Counted from the first letter of the stretch, positions 7,251 to 14,856 are shown. The stretch is 26,994 nucleotides of DNA from JACDAN01 sp036380355 (GCA_036380355.1 DASVEW010000080.1:1-26994), one strand, 5' to 3'. The notes: generated by a model not told the origin, from the letters alone. Program-made: numbers and translations.

Positions 7251-7260
7251 AGTGTAGGTT
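7251..7260. promoter_or_regulatory. Overlapping divergent -10 boxes for phoH and the decarboxylase gene
   Basis: The ten bases AGTGTAGGTT contain TAGGTT on the plus strand (7255-7260), 6 nt before the decarboxylase GTG, and TACACT on the minus strand (7256-7251), 7 nt before the phoH GTG. The two hexamers share the central TA. Both genes would be leaderless, and the two promoters could not be occupied by polymerase at once. No good -35 is seen for either. Confidence 0.55.
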
Positions 7261-7266
7261 CCGCTC

Positions 7267-8646
7267 GTGTCCGACCCGCTGGAGCGCCGTGCCGAGGAGC
7301 AGGCAGCGCTCGCGTTCGTCCTCGAGGAGGCGCGACGGTACCTGGAGGAGCTCGATGACTCGCTCGTGCTCCCCTCCCGGGAACGCCGCTTCGACGGCCC
7401 GCTGCCGGAGAGCGGTGACGGCGCCCTCGCGGCGCTTGCCGAGCTCGTGGCCGGTAGCGACGTCGCGACGCGGTCGTCCGGCCCACGCTTCTTCCATTTC
7501 GTCACCGGCGGCACGACGCCGGCGGCGCTCGGCGCCGACTGGCTGACGTCGCTGCTCGACCAGAACTCCTTCTCGGGGGTGAGCTCGCCCCTCGGCGTGG
7601 AGCTCGAGGAAGTCGCCGTCCGCTGGCTGCTCGACCTGTTCGACCTGCCCGAGGACTGGAGCGGCGTGCTGACGAGCGGCGCAACCATGGCGAACTTCGT
7701 CGGGCTCGCCTGCGGCCGCCGGTGGTGGGCGCTGGAACACGGTGCCGACGTGGACGAGCGAGGCTTTGCCGGCCTGCCTGCGGTCCCCGTCTTCTCGACG
7801 CCGTACCTCCATGCGAGCGCGCGCAAGGCCCTCGGGATGCTCGGTCTCGGGCGCGACACGCCGCGCCTGCTCGACCTCGACGGCCTCGAACGCGAGCTCG
7901 CCGCCCTGGGCGGCGCGCCGTCGATCGTGATCGCGAACGCCGGCGACGTGAACACCGGCGACTTCGACCCGATCGCCCGGATGGCCGATCTCGCCGAGAA
8001 GCACGGTGCCTGGCTCCACGTGGACGGCGCCTTCGGGCTCTTCGCGAGGCTGACGCCCCAGGCAGCGGCGCTCGCCGAGGGGGTCGAGAAAGCCGACTCG
8101 GTGATCGCCGACGGTCACAAGTGGCTGAACGTCCCGTACGACTGCGGCTTTGCGTTCGTCCGCGACCGCGAGCTCCTGCGCGAGCCGTTCCGGCTCACCG
8201 GCGCCTACCTCCCGAGCGACGAAGCGCCAAGCCCCGAGGCTTCGCGCCGCGCGCGATCCCTCGGCGTGTGGGCGACGCTGCGCGCCTACGGCCGCGGCGG
8301 ATACCGAACGATGGTCGAACGCCACCTGGCGCTTGCCCGCAGGCTGGGCAAGCGCGTCGAGGAGCACCCCGACCTGGAGCTGCTCGCGCCGGTGAAGCTG
8401 AACATTGTCTGCTTCCGGCACAGGCCGCCGCGAATGCCGGAGGACGAGCTCGACGCCCACAACCTCGCACTCGGCCAGGACGTGCTCGCCGACGCCCGGG
8501 TCTTCTTCGGCACGACCCGCTACGAGGGCAAGGTCGCATTCCGACCGGCGATCGTGAACTGGCGCACCACCGAGCGGGACGTCGACCTCATCGCCGACGC
8601 CCTCCTCGAGCTCGGAGAACGTCGCTCGCGTGCTGCCGTGACGTGA
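7267..8646 (+). CDS. PLP-dependent group II decarboxylase
   Basis: A 459-residue PLP enzyme of the aromatic-amino-acid/glutamate decarboxylase superfamily (fold type I). The cofactor Lys is K285 in ADGHKWLN, the Asp that pairs with the pyridine nitrogen is D253 in HVDGAFG, the ring-stacking His is H182 in PYLHAS, and GDVNTGDFDP (226-235) is the usual loop. Expected activity is decarboxylation of an L-amino acid to an amine, but the substrate is not determined; some members act as aldehyde synthases or lyases. Start is GTG at 7267, probably leaderless, divergent from phoH. It is the only gene of its transcript and faces yqeY convergently across 128 bp. Confidence 0.9.
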   Translation: MSDPLERRAEEQAALAFVLEEARRYLEELDDSLVLPSRERRFDGPLPESGDGALAALAELVAGSDVATRSSGPRFFHFVTGGTTPAALGADWLTSLLDQNSFSGVSSPLGVELEEVAVRWLLDLFDLPEDWSGVLTSGATMANFVGLACGRRWWALEHGADVDERGFAGLPAVPVFSTPYLHASARKALGMLGLGRDTPRLLDLDGLERELAALGGAPSIVIANAGDVNTGDFDPIARMADLAEKHGAWLHVDGAFGLFARLTPQAAALAEGVEKADSVIADGHKWLNVPYDCGFAFVRDRELLREPFRLTGAYLPSDEAPSPEASRRARSLGVWATLRAYGRGGYRTMVERHLALARRLGKRVEEHPDLELLAPVKLNIVCFRHRPPRMPEDELDAHNLALGQDVLADARVFFGTTRYEGKVAFRPAIVNWRTTERDVDLIADALLELGERRSRAAVT

Positions 8647-8774
8647 GCGACGCGCGCGGCCGGCACGCATCCGGCACACCTGCGTGAGCCACCCGCGCGC
8701 CGGTTCTCAGTACGATCGCCGCGGGGAGGAGGCTGGGTGCGCCTTAAAGGGAAACGGCCGAACGGCACGTCCCT
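8647..8774. other. Convergent spacer with a possible small transcript
   Basis: 128 bp between the decarboxylase stop and the yqeY stop. On the plus strand it holds TACGAT (8711-8716), a GGGGAGGAGG stretch (8723-8732) and GTG at 8737. It also has GGGA/TCCC inverted-repeat arms around 8749-8773, with no T-run. No classical terminator is visible. Confidence 0.35.
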
Positions 8775-8874
8775 TCAGGCCAGCTTCTCCCTGACGAGCT
8801 GGCTGACGGCCGAGCCGTCCGCGCGCCCTGCGACCTGCGGCATGACGTCGGCCATCACACGGCCGAGATCCTGA
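8737..8874 (+). CDS. Doubtful 45-codon ORF, antisense to the yqeY 3' end
   Basis: An open frame of 45 codons starting at GTG 8737, preceded by AGGAGG at 4 nt and by a -10-like TACGAT about 20 nt upstream. It begins MRLKGKRPNG and ends in the reverse strand of yqeY, overlapping it by 100 bp. I recognise no family. It is listed because the start signals are unusually complete for intergenic DNA, but in high-GC DNA antisense frames stay open by chance. It may instead mark a small RNA or nothing. Confidence 0.18.
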   Translation: MRLKGKRPNGTSLQASFSLTSWLTAEPSARPATCGMTSAITRPRS

Positions 8875-9218
8875 AGGCTCGTCGCGCCGTTCTCCGCGAT
8901 GGCGTCGTCCACGATCTCCTCGAGCTCCTCCTCGCTCAGCGGCTCCGGCATGAACTCCTCGAGCACCTCGAGCTCGAAGTCCTCCGCATCCGCCTGCTCC
9001 TCGCGGCCCGCGTCGCGAAAGGCCTGCTCGGCCTCGATGCGCTTCTTGCGCTCACGCTGGAGCACCTGCAGCTCCTCCTGATCGTTCAGCGGCCGCTGCA
9101 GCTCCTTCTCCGCCGACTGCAGGCTGCTCAGGATCAGCCGCAGCGCGTCGCGGCGCTCGGTGTCGCGCTCGCGCATCGCGTCCTTGAGCTCGCCCTGGAT
9201 CCGCGCGATCAGGCTCAT
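8775..9218 (-). CDS. yqeY: GatB/YqeY domain protein
   Basis: A 147-residue, highly charged helical protein of the YqeY family, related to the tRNA-binding tail of the GatB amidotransferase subunit. It begins MSLIARIQGELKDAM, has the family block RRDALRLILSSLQSAEKE, and ends with a small helical domain containing GRVMADVMPQ and GSAVSQLVREKL. A role in tRNA-dependent reactions is supposed but not proven for stand-alone YqeY. Start is ATG at 9216-9218, overlapping the HIT gene stop as ATGA. It is the last gene of the hrcA-to-yqeY run and faces the decarboxylase gene. Confidence 0.93.
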   Translation of the reverse strand: MSLIARIQGELKDAMRERDTERRDALRLILSSLQSAEKELQRPLNDQEELQVLQRERKKRIEAEQAFRDAGREEQADAEDFELEVLEEFMPEPLSEEELEEIVDDAIAENGATSLQDLGRVMADVMPQVAGRADGSAVSQLVREKLA

Positions 9219-9544
9219 CCGGGCAAGCCTCGCATGCTCCCGCCGAGGATGTGCCAGTGAAGGTGGAAGACAGTCTGCCCCGCTCCCGGCCCGACGTTCA
9301 CGACCACGCGGTAGTCCTCCAGCCCCGCCATGCGCGCCGTGTCCGCGACGAACTCGAGCATCCGCTTGGCCTCGTCCGCCGGGAACTCGCCGATCTCGCG
9401 GAAGCTGTCGACGTGACGCTCCGGGACGACAAGGAGGTGCGTGTCGGCCTGCGGATTGATGTCCCGGATCGCGACGAAGCCGTCCGTCGCGTGGACGTGG
9501 TCTCCCTCTCGCGCGAGCCTGCAGAACAGGCAATCCTCAGCCAG
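9215..9544 (-). CDS. HIT-family nucleotide-binding hydrolase, apparent CTG start
   Basis: A 109-residue HINT-like protein that binds purine nucleotides and probably hydrolyses phosphoramidates or acyl-AMP. The histidine triad is HLHWH (94-98), with DINPQADTHLLVVPERH (28-44) and the N-terminal CLFC (5-8) typical of HINT proteins. In this frame a TGA lies 6 codons upstream, and no ATG, GTG or TTG occurs before the CLFC block. The CTG at 9542-9544 gives the expected sequence (M)AEDCLFC, and AGGAGG sits 9 nt before it. The gene overlaps the mtaB stop by 8 bp and yqeY follows by ATGA. The CTG start is inferred; the protein identity is firm. Confidence 0.93.
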   Translation of the reverse strand: MAEDCLFCRLAREGDHVHATDGFVAIRDINPQADTHLLVVPERHVDSFREIGEFPADEAKRMLEFVADTARMAGLEDYRVVVNVGPGAGQTVFHLHWHILGGSMRGLPG

Positions 9545-10733
9545 CGAGAATCCCCTCCTCGCTCACCGCGCGGCCGCGTACGGGGAGAAGCCCGCCGACC
9601 GGCGCCGACGGATCGACGAGCCAGGGCGAGTAGTCGTCTCCGTACCCTCGCCCCGGACGGTCGACGAGCACGACGTCGTCGCGGCCGACCTTGCTCCGCC
9701 ATCGCTTCAGGCAGGCCTCGTGCGAGAGCCCGCGCAGGCGGGCGCTCCGCGCCTTCTTGACCTGCGGAGGGACCGTGTCCTCCGCGGCCGTCACCGTTCC
9801 CGGCCGCGGCGAGTACGGGAAGACGTGCACCTTCGTGATCCCCGCCTGCCGCACGACCTCGACGGTTCGCTCGAAGGCCGAGTCGTCCTCGGCGGGGAAA
9901 CCGACGATCACGTCGGCGGTGAGGTTGAAGTCGGGGAGGCCGGCCAGCCGGCGGAGGTACGTCGCCGCCGTGTACCGGCGCCCCATCGCCCGCAGGACGC
10001 CGTCGTCGCCCGACTGGAGCGGCACGTGCAGGTGCCTTCCCACGACGGGCGTCTCCCGCAGCGCGGAGACCAACTCGTCGTTCACATGGTTGATCTCGAT
10101 CGACGAGAGGCGGAGCCGCCCCAGCCCGGGCAGACGTCCCGCCTCCCGGATCAGCCGCGCCAGGGTGAACCCGGCGTCGCGGTCCCGGAAGCAGCCGAGG
10201 TTGATGCCGGTGAGAACGACCTCTCGGTGCCCCTGGCCGACGCGCTTCGCGATCTCGGCGAGCACGGCCGAGGCGCGGCGGCTTCGCGACGGGCCGCGCA
10301 CGAGCGGGATCACGCAGAAGTTGCAGCCGAAGCTGCAGCCGTCCTGCACCTTGACGAACGCGCGGACCCGATCGAGCCGCGCGTCGTCCCGAACACAGCC
10401 GATGGCGCCGACATCGCGAGCCACAGCCTCGGCCACCTCTTCGCTGGGCCTCGCGACGACCACGACGTTCGCCGGGAGGCCGGTCATCGCCTCACCGCCG
10501 AGGTTCGCCGAGCAGCCGGTGACGTACACGCGCTCGTGCGTACGGGCGGCGCGGGAAGCAGCCTGGCGAGACTTCGACACGGCTTCGTGCGTCACGCAGC
10601 ACGTGTTCACCACCGCGATCTCCGCCCCGCCGGAGCGCTCCTCGTGGCCGTCCGCGCGAAGGCGCTCGCGGAGCGCCTGCGCGTCGGAGTGGGACACCTT
10701 GCAACCGAGGAAGCGGACGGTGAAGGTCGCCAT
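9537..10733 (-). CDS. mtaB: tRNA A37 methylthiotransferase, MtaB type (radical SAM)
   Basis: A 398-residue enzyme of the UPF0004/radical SAM methylthiotransferase family. MtaB converts t6A37 to ms2t6A37 in tRNAs. The N-terminal domain binds one 4Fe-4S cluster through C11 (FLGCKVSHSDA), a Cys of NTCC (C45/C46) and C74 (VTGCSA). The radical SAM cluster motif is CSFGCNFC (C133, C137, C140). GCKV near the N-terminus, in place of the GCQMN of MiaB, supports MtaB. The C-terminal ~60 residues could be a reduced TRAM domain. ATG is at 10731-10733, 13 bp after the prmA stop. It lies in the hrcA-dnaJ-prmA-mtaB-HIT-yqeY run. Confidence 0.92.
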   Translation of the reverse strand: MATFTVRFLGCKVSHSDAQALRERLRADGHEERSGGAEIAVVNTCCVTHEAVSKSRQAASRAARTHERVYVTGCSANLGGEAMTGLPANVVVVARPSEEVAEAVARDVGAIGCVRDDARLDRVRAFVKVQDGCSFGCNFCVIPLVRGPSRSRRASAVLAEIAKRVGQGHREVVLTGINLGCFRDRDAGFTLARLIREAGRLPGLGRLRLSSIEINHVNDELVSALRETPVVGRHLHVPLQSGDDGVLRAMGRRYTAATYLRRLAGLPDFNLTADVIVGFPAEDDSAFERTVEVVRQAGITKVHVFPYSPRPGTVTAAEDTVPPQVKKARSARLRGLSHEACLKRWRSKVGRDDVVLVDRPGRGYGDDYSPWLVDPSAPVGGLLPVRGRAVSEEGILAG

Positions 10734-10743
10734 CTCGCGCGAG

Positions 10744-10749
10744 AATCTA
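10744..10749 (-). promoter_or_regulatory. Possible internal -10 box before mtaB
   Basis: TAGATT on the minus strand overlaps the prmA stop codon and lies 10 nt before the mtaB ATG. The spacer is the perfect 10-bp palindrome CTCGCGCGAG. It could drive mtaB-HIT-yqeY apart from the heat-shock genes; the spacing is slightly longer than at other leaderless candidates here. Confidence 0.3.
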
Positions 10750-11502
10750 CTGGCGCACGAACAGATCGGCCGCCCAGCCGCCGTCGACGCGCCGCTCCCG
10801 GTGGGCGTAGCCCTGAACCGCGGGCATGCGGGCGTGGAAGTACCCCGAGGTCACAAGCGTCCCGACGTCGAGCTCCGGGCCGAGCGCCTCCACCGCGGAG
10901 AGGTCGATGTTCGCAAGAGCGACATCGGCACCAGGGAGCGGCCCACCGAGCGCGTCGGCGAGCCGAACGTCGATCCGCACGCCGTTCGCCTCGGCGTTCC
11001 GCCGCGCCGCCGCGACGGCTGCCTCGTCGCGGTCGACCGCGACAACGGGGTCGAAGCCGAGCTTCGCCCCGGCCACGGAGAGAACCCCCGAACCGCAGCC
11101 GACGTCGAGCAGGCTCCCGGGCTTCCGATCGAGGAGGAACCCGAGACAGAGCCGCGTCGTCGGGTGCGATCCCGTCCCGAACGCGCGGCCCGGCTCCACG
11201 ACGACGGCGACCGCGCCGTCGGGCGGCTCCTCCCACGGCGGCCCGACCCAGACCGGGCCGATCCAGACCGGCCGGTGGAACTCCCGCCACCGTTCCCCCC
11301 AACCCGGCTCGACCGAGCTGGTGGAGATTCCGGCGAAGAGCCTCCGCAGCCGCTCTTCACCCTCCGCGTCGGTGTAGACGGCGAGCTCGCCGTCGGCCTC
11401 CTCGAAACCCTCGGGGTGGAGCTCGAGCAGGCGGGCCTGCACCTGCTCCAGCTCGTCGGCGGGCACCGCGATCGCGACGCGGCGAAGCTCCGGCTCGCTC
11501 AG
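10747..11502 (-). CDS. prmA: Ribosomal protein L11 methyltransferase, probable CTG start
   Basis: PrmA trimethylates ribosomal protein L11 with SAM. The catalytic domain is clear: the family block GRAFGTGSHPTTRLCL (105-120), SAM motif I LLDVGCGSGVLSVA (131-144), acidic D157 in AVDRDE, and ALANID (195-200) in place of the more usual ANI(L). The N-terminal domain begins with a strand RRVAIAVPADEL that matches the L11-recognition domain, so translation must start before it. The only candidate there is CTG at 11500-11502, overlapping the dnaJ stop as CTGA, the same geometry as the ATGA/GTGA junctions elsewhere. The nearest conventional start, GTG at 11464-11466, would delete that strand. At 251 residues it is shorter than the ~290 of E. 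coli PrmA. Confidence 0.9.
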   Translation of the reverse strand: MSEPELRRVAIAVPADELEQVQARLLELHPEGFEEADGELAVYTDAEGEERLRRLFAGISTSSVEPGWGERWREFHRPVWIGPVWVGPPWEEPPDGAVAVVVEPGRAFGTGSHPTTRLCLGFLLDRKPGSLLDVGCGSGVLSVAGAKLGFDPVVAVDRDEAAVAAARRNAEANGVRIDVRLADALGGPLPGADVALANIDLSAVEALGPELDVGTLVTSGYFHARMPAVQGYAHRERRVDGGWAADLFVRQ

Positions 11503-12614
11503 CGGAACGCGTTCTTCAGCTTCTCGAAGAACCCCTCGTCGCGGCTGTAGGCCTCCTCGCCGGTGGAGCGGTCGAAGCGCTCGAGCAGGCCGCGCTGGTC
11601 GTCCGTGAGCCGATGCGGGATGACGACGTTCACGAGCACGCGGTGGTCGCCGCGGCCGAAGCCCTGGAGCACCGGCATCCCGCGGCCGCGGAGAACGCGA
11701 ACCTCTCCCGGCTGCGTGCCCGAGGCGAACTCGAGCTCCTCCTCCCCGTCGAGCGTCGGCACCGAGACGCGGGAGCCGAGCGCCGCCTGCGTCATGGTCA
11801 GGTCGACCTGCGAGAAGACGTCGTCGCCCTCGCGCACGAACCGCGAATCGGGACGGACCCGGACGCGGACGTAGACGTCGCCTGCCCGCCCCCCGGCGAG
11901 GCCGGTGTGCCCCTCGCCCGAGAGGCGGATCCGCTGGCCGTCGTGGATACCCGGCGGAATCTCGACTTCGAGTCGGCGCTCCTGCAGCACTTGGCCGGCA
12001 CCGTCGCACTGCTCGCACCGGTGCTCGACGAGCTGCCCGCGTCCGCCGCACTGCGGGCAGCCCTGGGTCCGGATGAACTCGCCGAACGCACTGCGCGACA
12101 CGTGCTGGATCCGGCCGAAGCCGTGGCAGGTCGGGCACGTCGTCACGTCCGTGCCCGGCTCGACTCCCTGGCCCGAGCAGCGGGAGCAGGGGACGGCGAC
12201 CCTGAACGGGACGTTCCTCGTCACGCCGCGCGCCGCGTCGGCGAGCTCGATCTCGACCTCGGCCGCGATGTCGGAGCCGCGGCCGCGTGACCGGGCGGTC
12301 GACGCGAAGAGGTCGTCGCCGAAGAACGCGGAGAAGATGTCGGCCAGGTTCCCGAAGTCGAACTGGGTGGGATTGAAGCCCCCGCTCCGCAGCCCGGTGT
12401 GGCCGTAGCGGTCGTAGAGCTGGCGCGTCTCGGAGTTCGAGAGCACCTCGTACGCTTCGACGACTTCCTTGAAGCGCTCCTCCGCATCCGGCGCCTCGGA
12501 GACGTCCGGGTGCACCTGACGCGCGAGCCCGCGAAATGCCTTCTTGATCTCGGCCTCGCCGGCGTCGCGGCGGACGCCGAGCACCTCGTAGTAGTCGCGC
12601 TCCGCCGTCGCCAT
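11499..12614 (-). CDS. dnaJ: Chaperone DnaJ
   Basis: A 371-residue class I Hsp40 that stimulates DnaK ATPase and delivers unfolded substrates. The J domain (about 6-72) has HPD at 35-37. A Gly/Phe-rich segment follows, and the zinc domain has all four CxxCxGxG repeats (143-150, 160-167, 186-193, 200-207). The C-terminal substrate domains are complete. dnaK and grpE are not in this window; a second dnaJ next to hrcA, apart from dnaKJ, is common in actinobacteria. The ATG is at 12612-12614, 30 bp after hrcA. GGGAGAG directly abuts the ATG and TACCCT lies 9 nt upstream, so an internal leaderless promoter is possible. The stop overlaps the proposed prmA CTG. Confidence 0.97.
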   Translation of the reverse strand: MATAERDYYEVLGVRRDAGEAEIKKAFRGLARQVHPDVSEAPDAEERFKEVVEAYEVLSNSETRQLYDRYGHTGLRSGGFNPTQFDFGNLADIFSAFFGDDLFASTARSRGRGSDIAAEVEIELADAARGVTRNVPFRVAVPCSRCSGQGVEPGTDVTTCPTCHGFGRIQHVSRSAFGEFIRTQGCPQCGGRGQLVEHRCEQCDGAGQVLQERRLEVEIPPGIHDGQRIRLSGEGHTGLAGGRAGDVYVRVRVRPDSRFVREGDDVFSQVDLTMTQAALGSRVSVPTLDGEEELEFASGTQPGEVRVLRGRGMPVLQGFGRGDHRVLVNVVIPHRLTDDQRGLLERFDRSTGEEAYSRDEGFFEKLKNAFR

Positions 12615-12623
12615 CTCTCCCGG

Positions 12624-12629
12624 AGGGTA
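12624..12629 (-). promoter_or_regulatory. Possible -10 box before dnaJ
   Basis: TACCCT on the minus strand in the 30-bp hrcA-dnaJ gap, 9 nt before the dnaJ ATG. It may give dnaJ expression independent of the hrcA promoter. Weak evidence. Confidence 0.25.
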
Positions 12630-12644
12630 GCCGGGGGACCGGCC

Positions 12645-13682
12645 CTAGTTGTCCTCGTAGATCTCCTCGACGAAGCGGGAGAGCTCCCGGGCGGCGCCGC
12701 GCACCGAGCGAAGAGCCGTCTCGTAGTCCATGCGCAGAGGCCCGAGCAGGCTGACGGCTCCGAGCCTCCGGTGCGCGAGGCCGTACGTCGCGCCGACGAG
12801 CGAGGTTCGCTGGAGCGCCGGATGTGGGAGATCCACCCCCAGACGGACGAATGGATCACGGTTTCCGAGCGCCTCTCCCAGGATCTGAAGCACGACCGCC
12901 CGCTGCTCCAGCGCCTCGAGCAGGCCGCGATACGTATCGAGGTCCTCTTCGCGGACGTCTCCGAGGAGCATCGCGGCCCCGCCGACGAAGAGTCGCTGCT
13001 CCTCCGAGCCGGCGGCGTCGGTGAACGCCGGCCGAAGGAGCTCCAGAAAGGCGCGCTCCCGGTCCGAGAGGCCCGCCTCGGCGAACACCTGACGCAGCGC
13101 GTGCGAGCCGGGCGCAAGCCCGACGGTGCGCTCGTTCAGGTAGTCGGCCGCCCACGTGACGATGCCCGGGTCGATCGGCTCGCCCAGCGCGAACACGCGC
13201 TTGGTCACGCCGCCGGTCGACGTGATGACGACGGTCGCGATCACCTGCGGCTGAAGCTCGAGGACCTCGACGTGGCGCACCGTCGCCGCTTCGATCGGCG
13301 GCGCCGAGACGAGCGCAAGCAGGCGCGTCATCTGGGCCAGGGCCTCGGTCGTTGCCTGCAGGGCGACCTCGACCTCCGCGGCCGGCCCGCCCAGGTCGAG
13401 AGGCACCGACGCCGGACGCGGCTCCAGCCGGTCGAGCAGGCCCTCGACGAACATGCGGTAGCCGGTCTCCGTGGGAACCCGACCCGCGGACGTGTGCGGA
13501 TGTGTCAGCAGGCCCCGCCGCTCGAGCTCCGCCAGCTCACCCCGCACCGTCGAGGGAGAGACGCTCAGTCCCGCGCGCTCGACGAGATGCTTGGAGCCGA
13601 CCGGCTGCCCGGTTGCGATGTACTCCTCGACGAGGCGGCGGAGGATCTCCCGCTGGCGGTCTGTGAGCGTCGGCTCGGCCAT
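12645..13682 (-). CDS. hrcA: Heat-inducible transcription repressor HrcA
   Basis: A 345-residue repressor that binds CIRCE operators upstream of chaperone genes and is stabilised by GroEL in known systems. The N-terminal winged helix includes LTDRQREILRRLVEEYI, GSKHL and SVSPSTVRGELAELERRGLL, followed by the signature HTSAGRVPTETGYRMFV (63-79). The dimerisation and inserted GAF-like regions follow. Start is ATG at 13680-13682 with no Shine-Dalgarno. TAAAAT is 13 nt upstream, so the leader would be about 6 nt. It heads the operon with dnaJ. I looked for a CIRCE dyad (TTAGCACTC-N9-GAGTGCTAA) in the 47-bp upstream gap and did not see one. Confidence 0.97.
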   Translation of the reverse strand: MAEPTLTDRQREILRRLVEEYIATGQPVGSKHLVERAGLSVSPSTVRGELAELERRGLLTHPHTSAGRVPTETGYRMFVEGLLDRLEPRPASVPLDLGGPAAEVEVALQATTEALAQMTRLLALVSAPPIEAATVRHVEVLELQPQVIATVVITSTGGVTKRVFALGEPIDPGIVTWAADYLNERTVGLAPGSHALRQVFAEAGLSDRERAFLELLRPAFTDAAGSEEQRLFVGGAAMLLGDVREEDLDTYRGLLEALEQRAVVLQILGEALGNRDPFVRLGVDLPHPALQRTSLVGATYGLAHRRLGAVSLLGPLRMDYETALRSVRGAARELSRFVEEIYEDN

Positions 13683-13695
13683 GGCGTTTGCAGGA

Positions 13696-13701
13696 ATTTT
13701 A
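13696..13701 (-). promoter_or_regulatory. Probable -10 box of the hrcA operon
   Basis: TAAAAT on the minus strand, the best -10 match in this window, 13 nt before the hrcA ATG. It stands out in the surrounding GC-rich DNA. A very short leader without Shine-Dalgarno is implied. Confidence 0.5.
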
Positions 13702-13729
13702 GTCGGGCGCCGCTGGCACCCGACCCGCC

Positions 13730-14856
13730 TCAGGCGAGGAGCTCGGCGGTCACGCCTCCGCCCAGCAACCGGCCGCGAGGCGTGAGCGTCAACGCCTCTC
13801 CTCCGGAAACGGCCGCTCCCCGCTTGACGAGCTCCAGCTGCTCGAGCCGCTCGAGCGCCTCGCCGTCGAGCACCGGCGAGAGGCCGGCGAGCGACAGCGG
13901 CTCGTCCAGGCGGAGCCCGAGCATCACACGCTCCTGGAGCCGGACGTCCGCCGGCAGCTCCTCGACCTCGCGCGGCGGCGTCTCCCTACGCGCGAGCGCG
14001 CCGGTATACGCGCCCAGACGCGGCGTGTTCCGCCAGCGCCGGCCGCCCACAGTGGACACCGCGCCGACGCCGATGCCGAGATAGTTGCGGCCCAGCCAGT
14101 AGCCGAGGTTGTGCTGCGCGCGCAGATCCCGGCCCTCAGCGGCCTCGGGGGGCCGGCAGAAGTTCGCCGTCTCGTACCAGCGGTAGCCGGCGGCGGTCAG
14201 CCGTTCGACGACCCGCTCGAAGTACCCCTCGAGCGCGTCGGCCTGCCGGGCGAGCTCCTGCCCGTGCCGGTGCGTGAAGCGCGTTCCGGGCTTCGCCTCC
14301 AGCTCGTAGCAGGAAAGGTGCTCGGGCCCGAGCGCGAGCGCCTCGTCGATGTCGGCGTCGAGCGCGGCGGCGCTCTGGCCGGGGATCCCGTAGATGAGAT
14401 CGAGCGAGATGTTGTCGAATCCGGCATCGCGAAGATGGTAGAAGGCGCGCCGGACGTCGTCCGGTCCGGCAACCCGCTCGAGCACCCGCAGCAGCTCGGG
14501 CTCGAACGTCTGGGCGCCGAGGGAGACCCGGTTCACGCCGCCGGTACGCAGGAGGGCGGCCAGCGCGGGCGTCACGGTCTCGGGATTCGCTTCGACGGTG
14601 ACCTCGGCCGCCTCGGGCAGGGCTTCGAGAAGGCGGCGGAGCTCGGCCTGCTCCGTGAACGTCGGCGTCCCGCCTCCGAGGAAGACCGTGTCGAGCGGGT
14701 CCGCGAGCAGCGGCCGCTCGAGCCCCAGCTCGGCGAGCAGCGCATCGACGTACGACCCATGCTCGCCGTGCCGTCCGACGACCGTGACGAAGTCGCAGTA
14801 GCCGCAACGGTGGGCACAGAAGGGCAGGTGGACGTACAGGTGCCGGGCGGGGCCGC

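Noticed and set aside
7244..7486. Extension of phoH to an upstream ATG at 7486
   Set aside because: It would overlap the divergent decarboxylase coding region by over 200 bp, and the PhoH N-terminus starts at 7243.
5588..7546. A 652-codon plus-strand frame opposite phoH and neighbours
   Set aside because: Antisense shadow of well-conserved genes, with no recognisable motif.
9441..12290. A 949-codon open frame on the plus strand opposite HIT-mtaB-prmA-dnaJ
   Set aside because: It is low-complexity Arg/Ala/Pro-rich translation lying exactly opposite four confidently identified genes; in high-GC DNA the antisense frame lacks stops by chance.
13683..13740. CIRCE operator before hrcA
   Set aside because: I searched for the TTAGCACTC/GAGTGCTAA arms and found none; only short partial matches.
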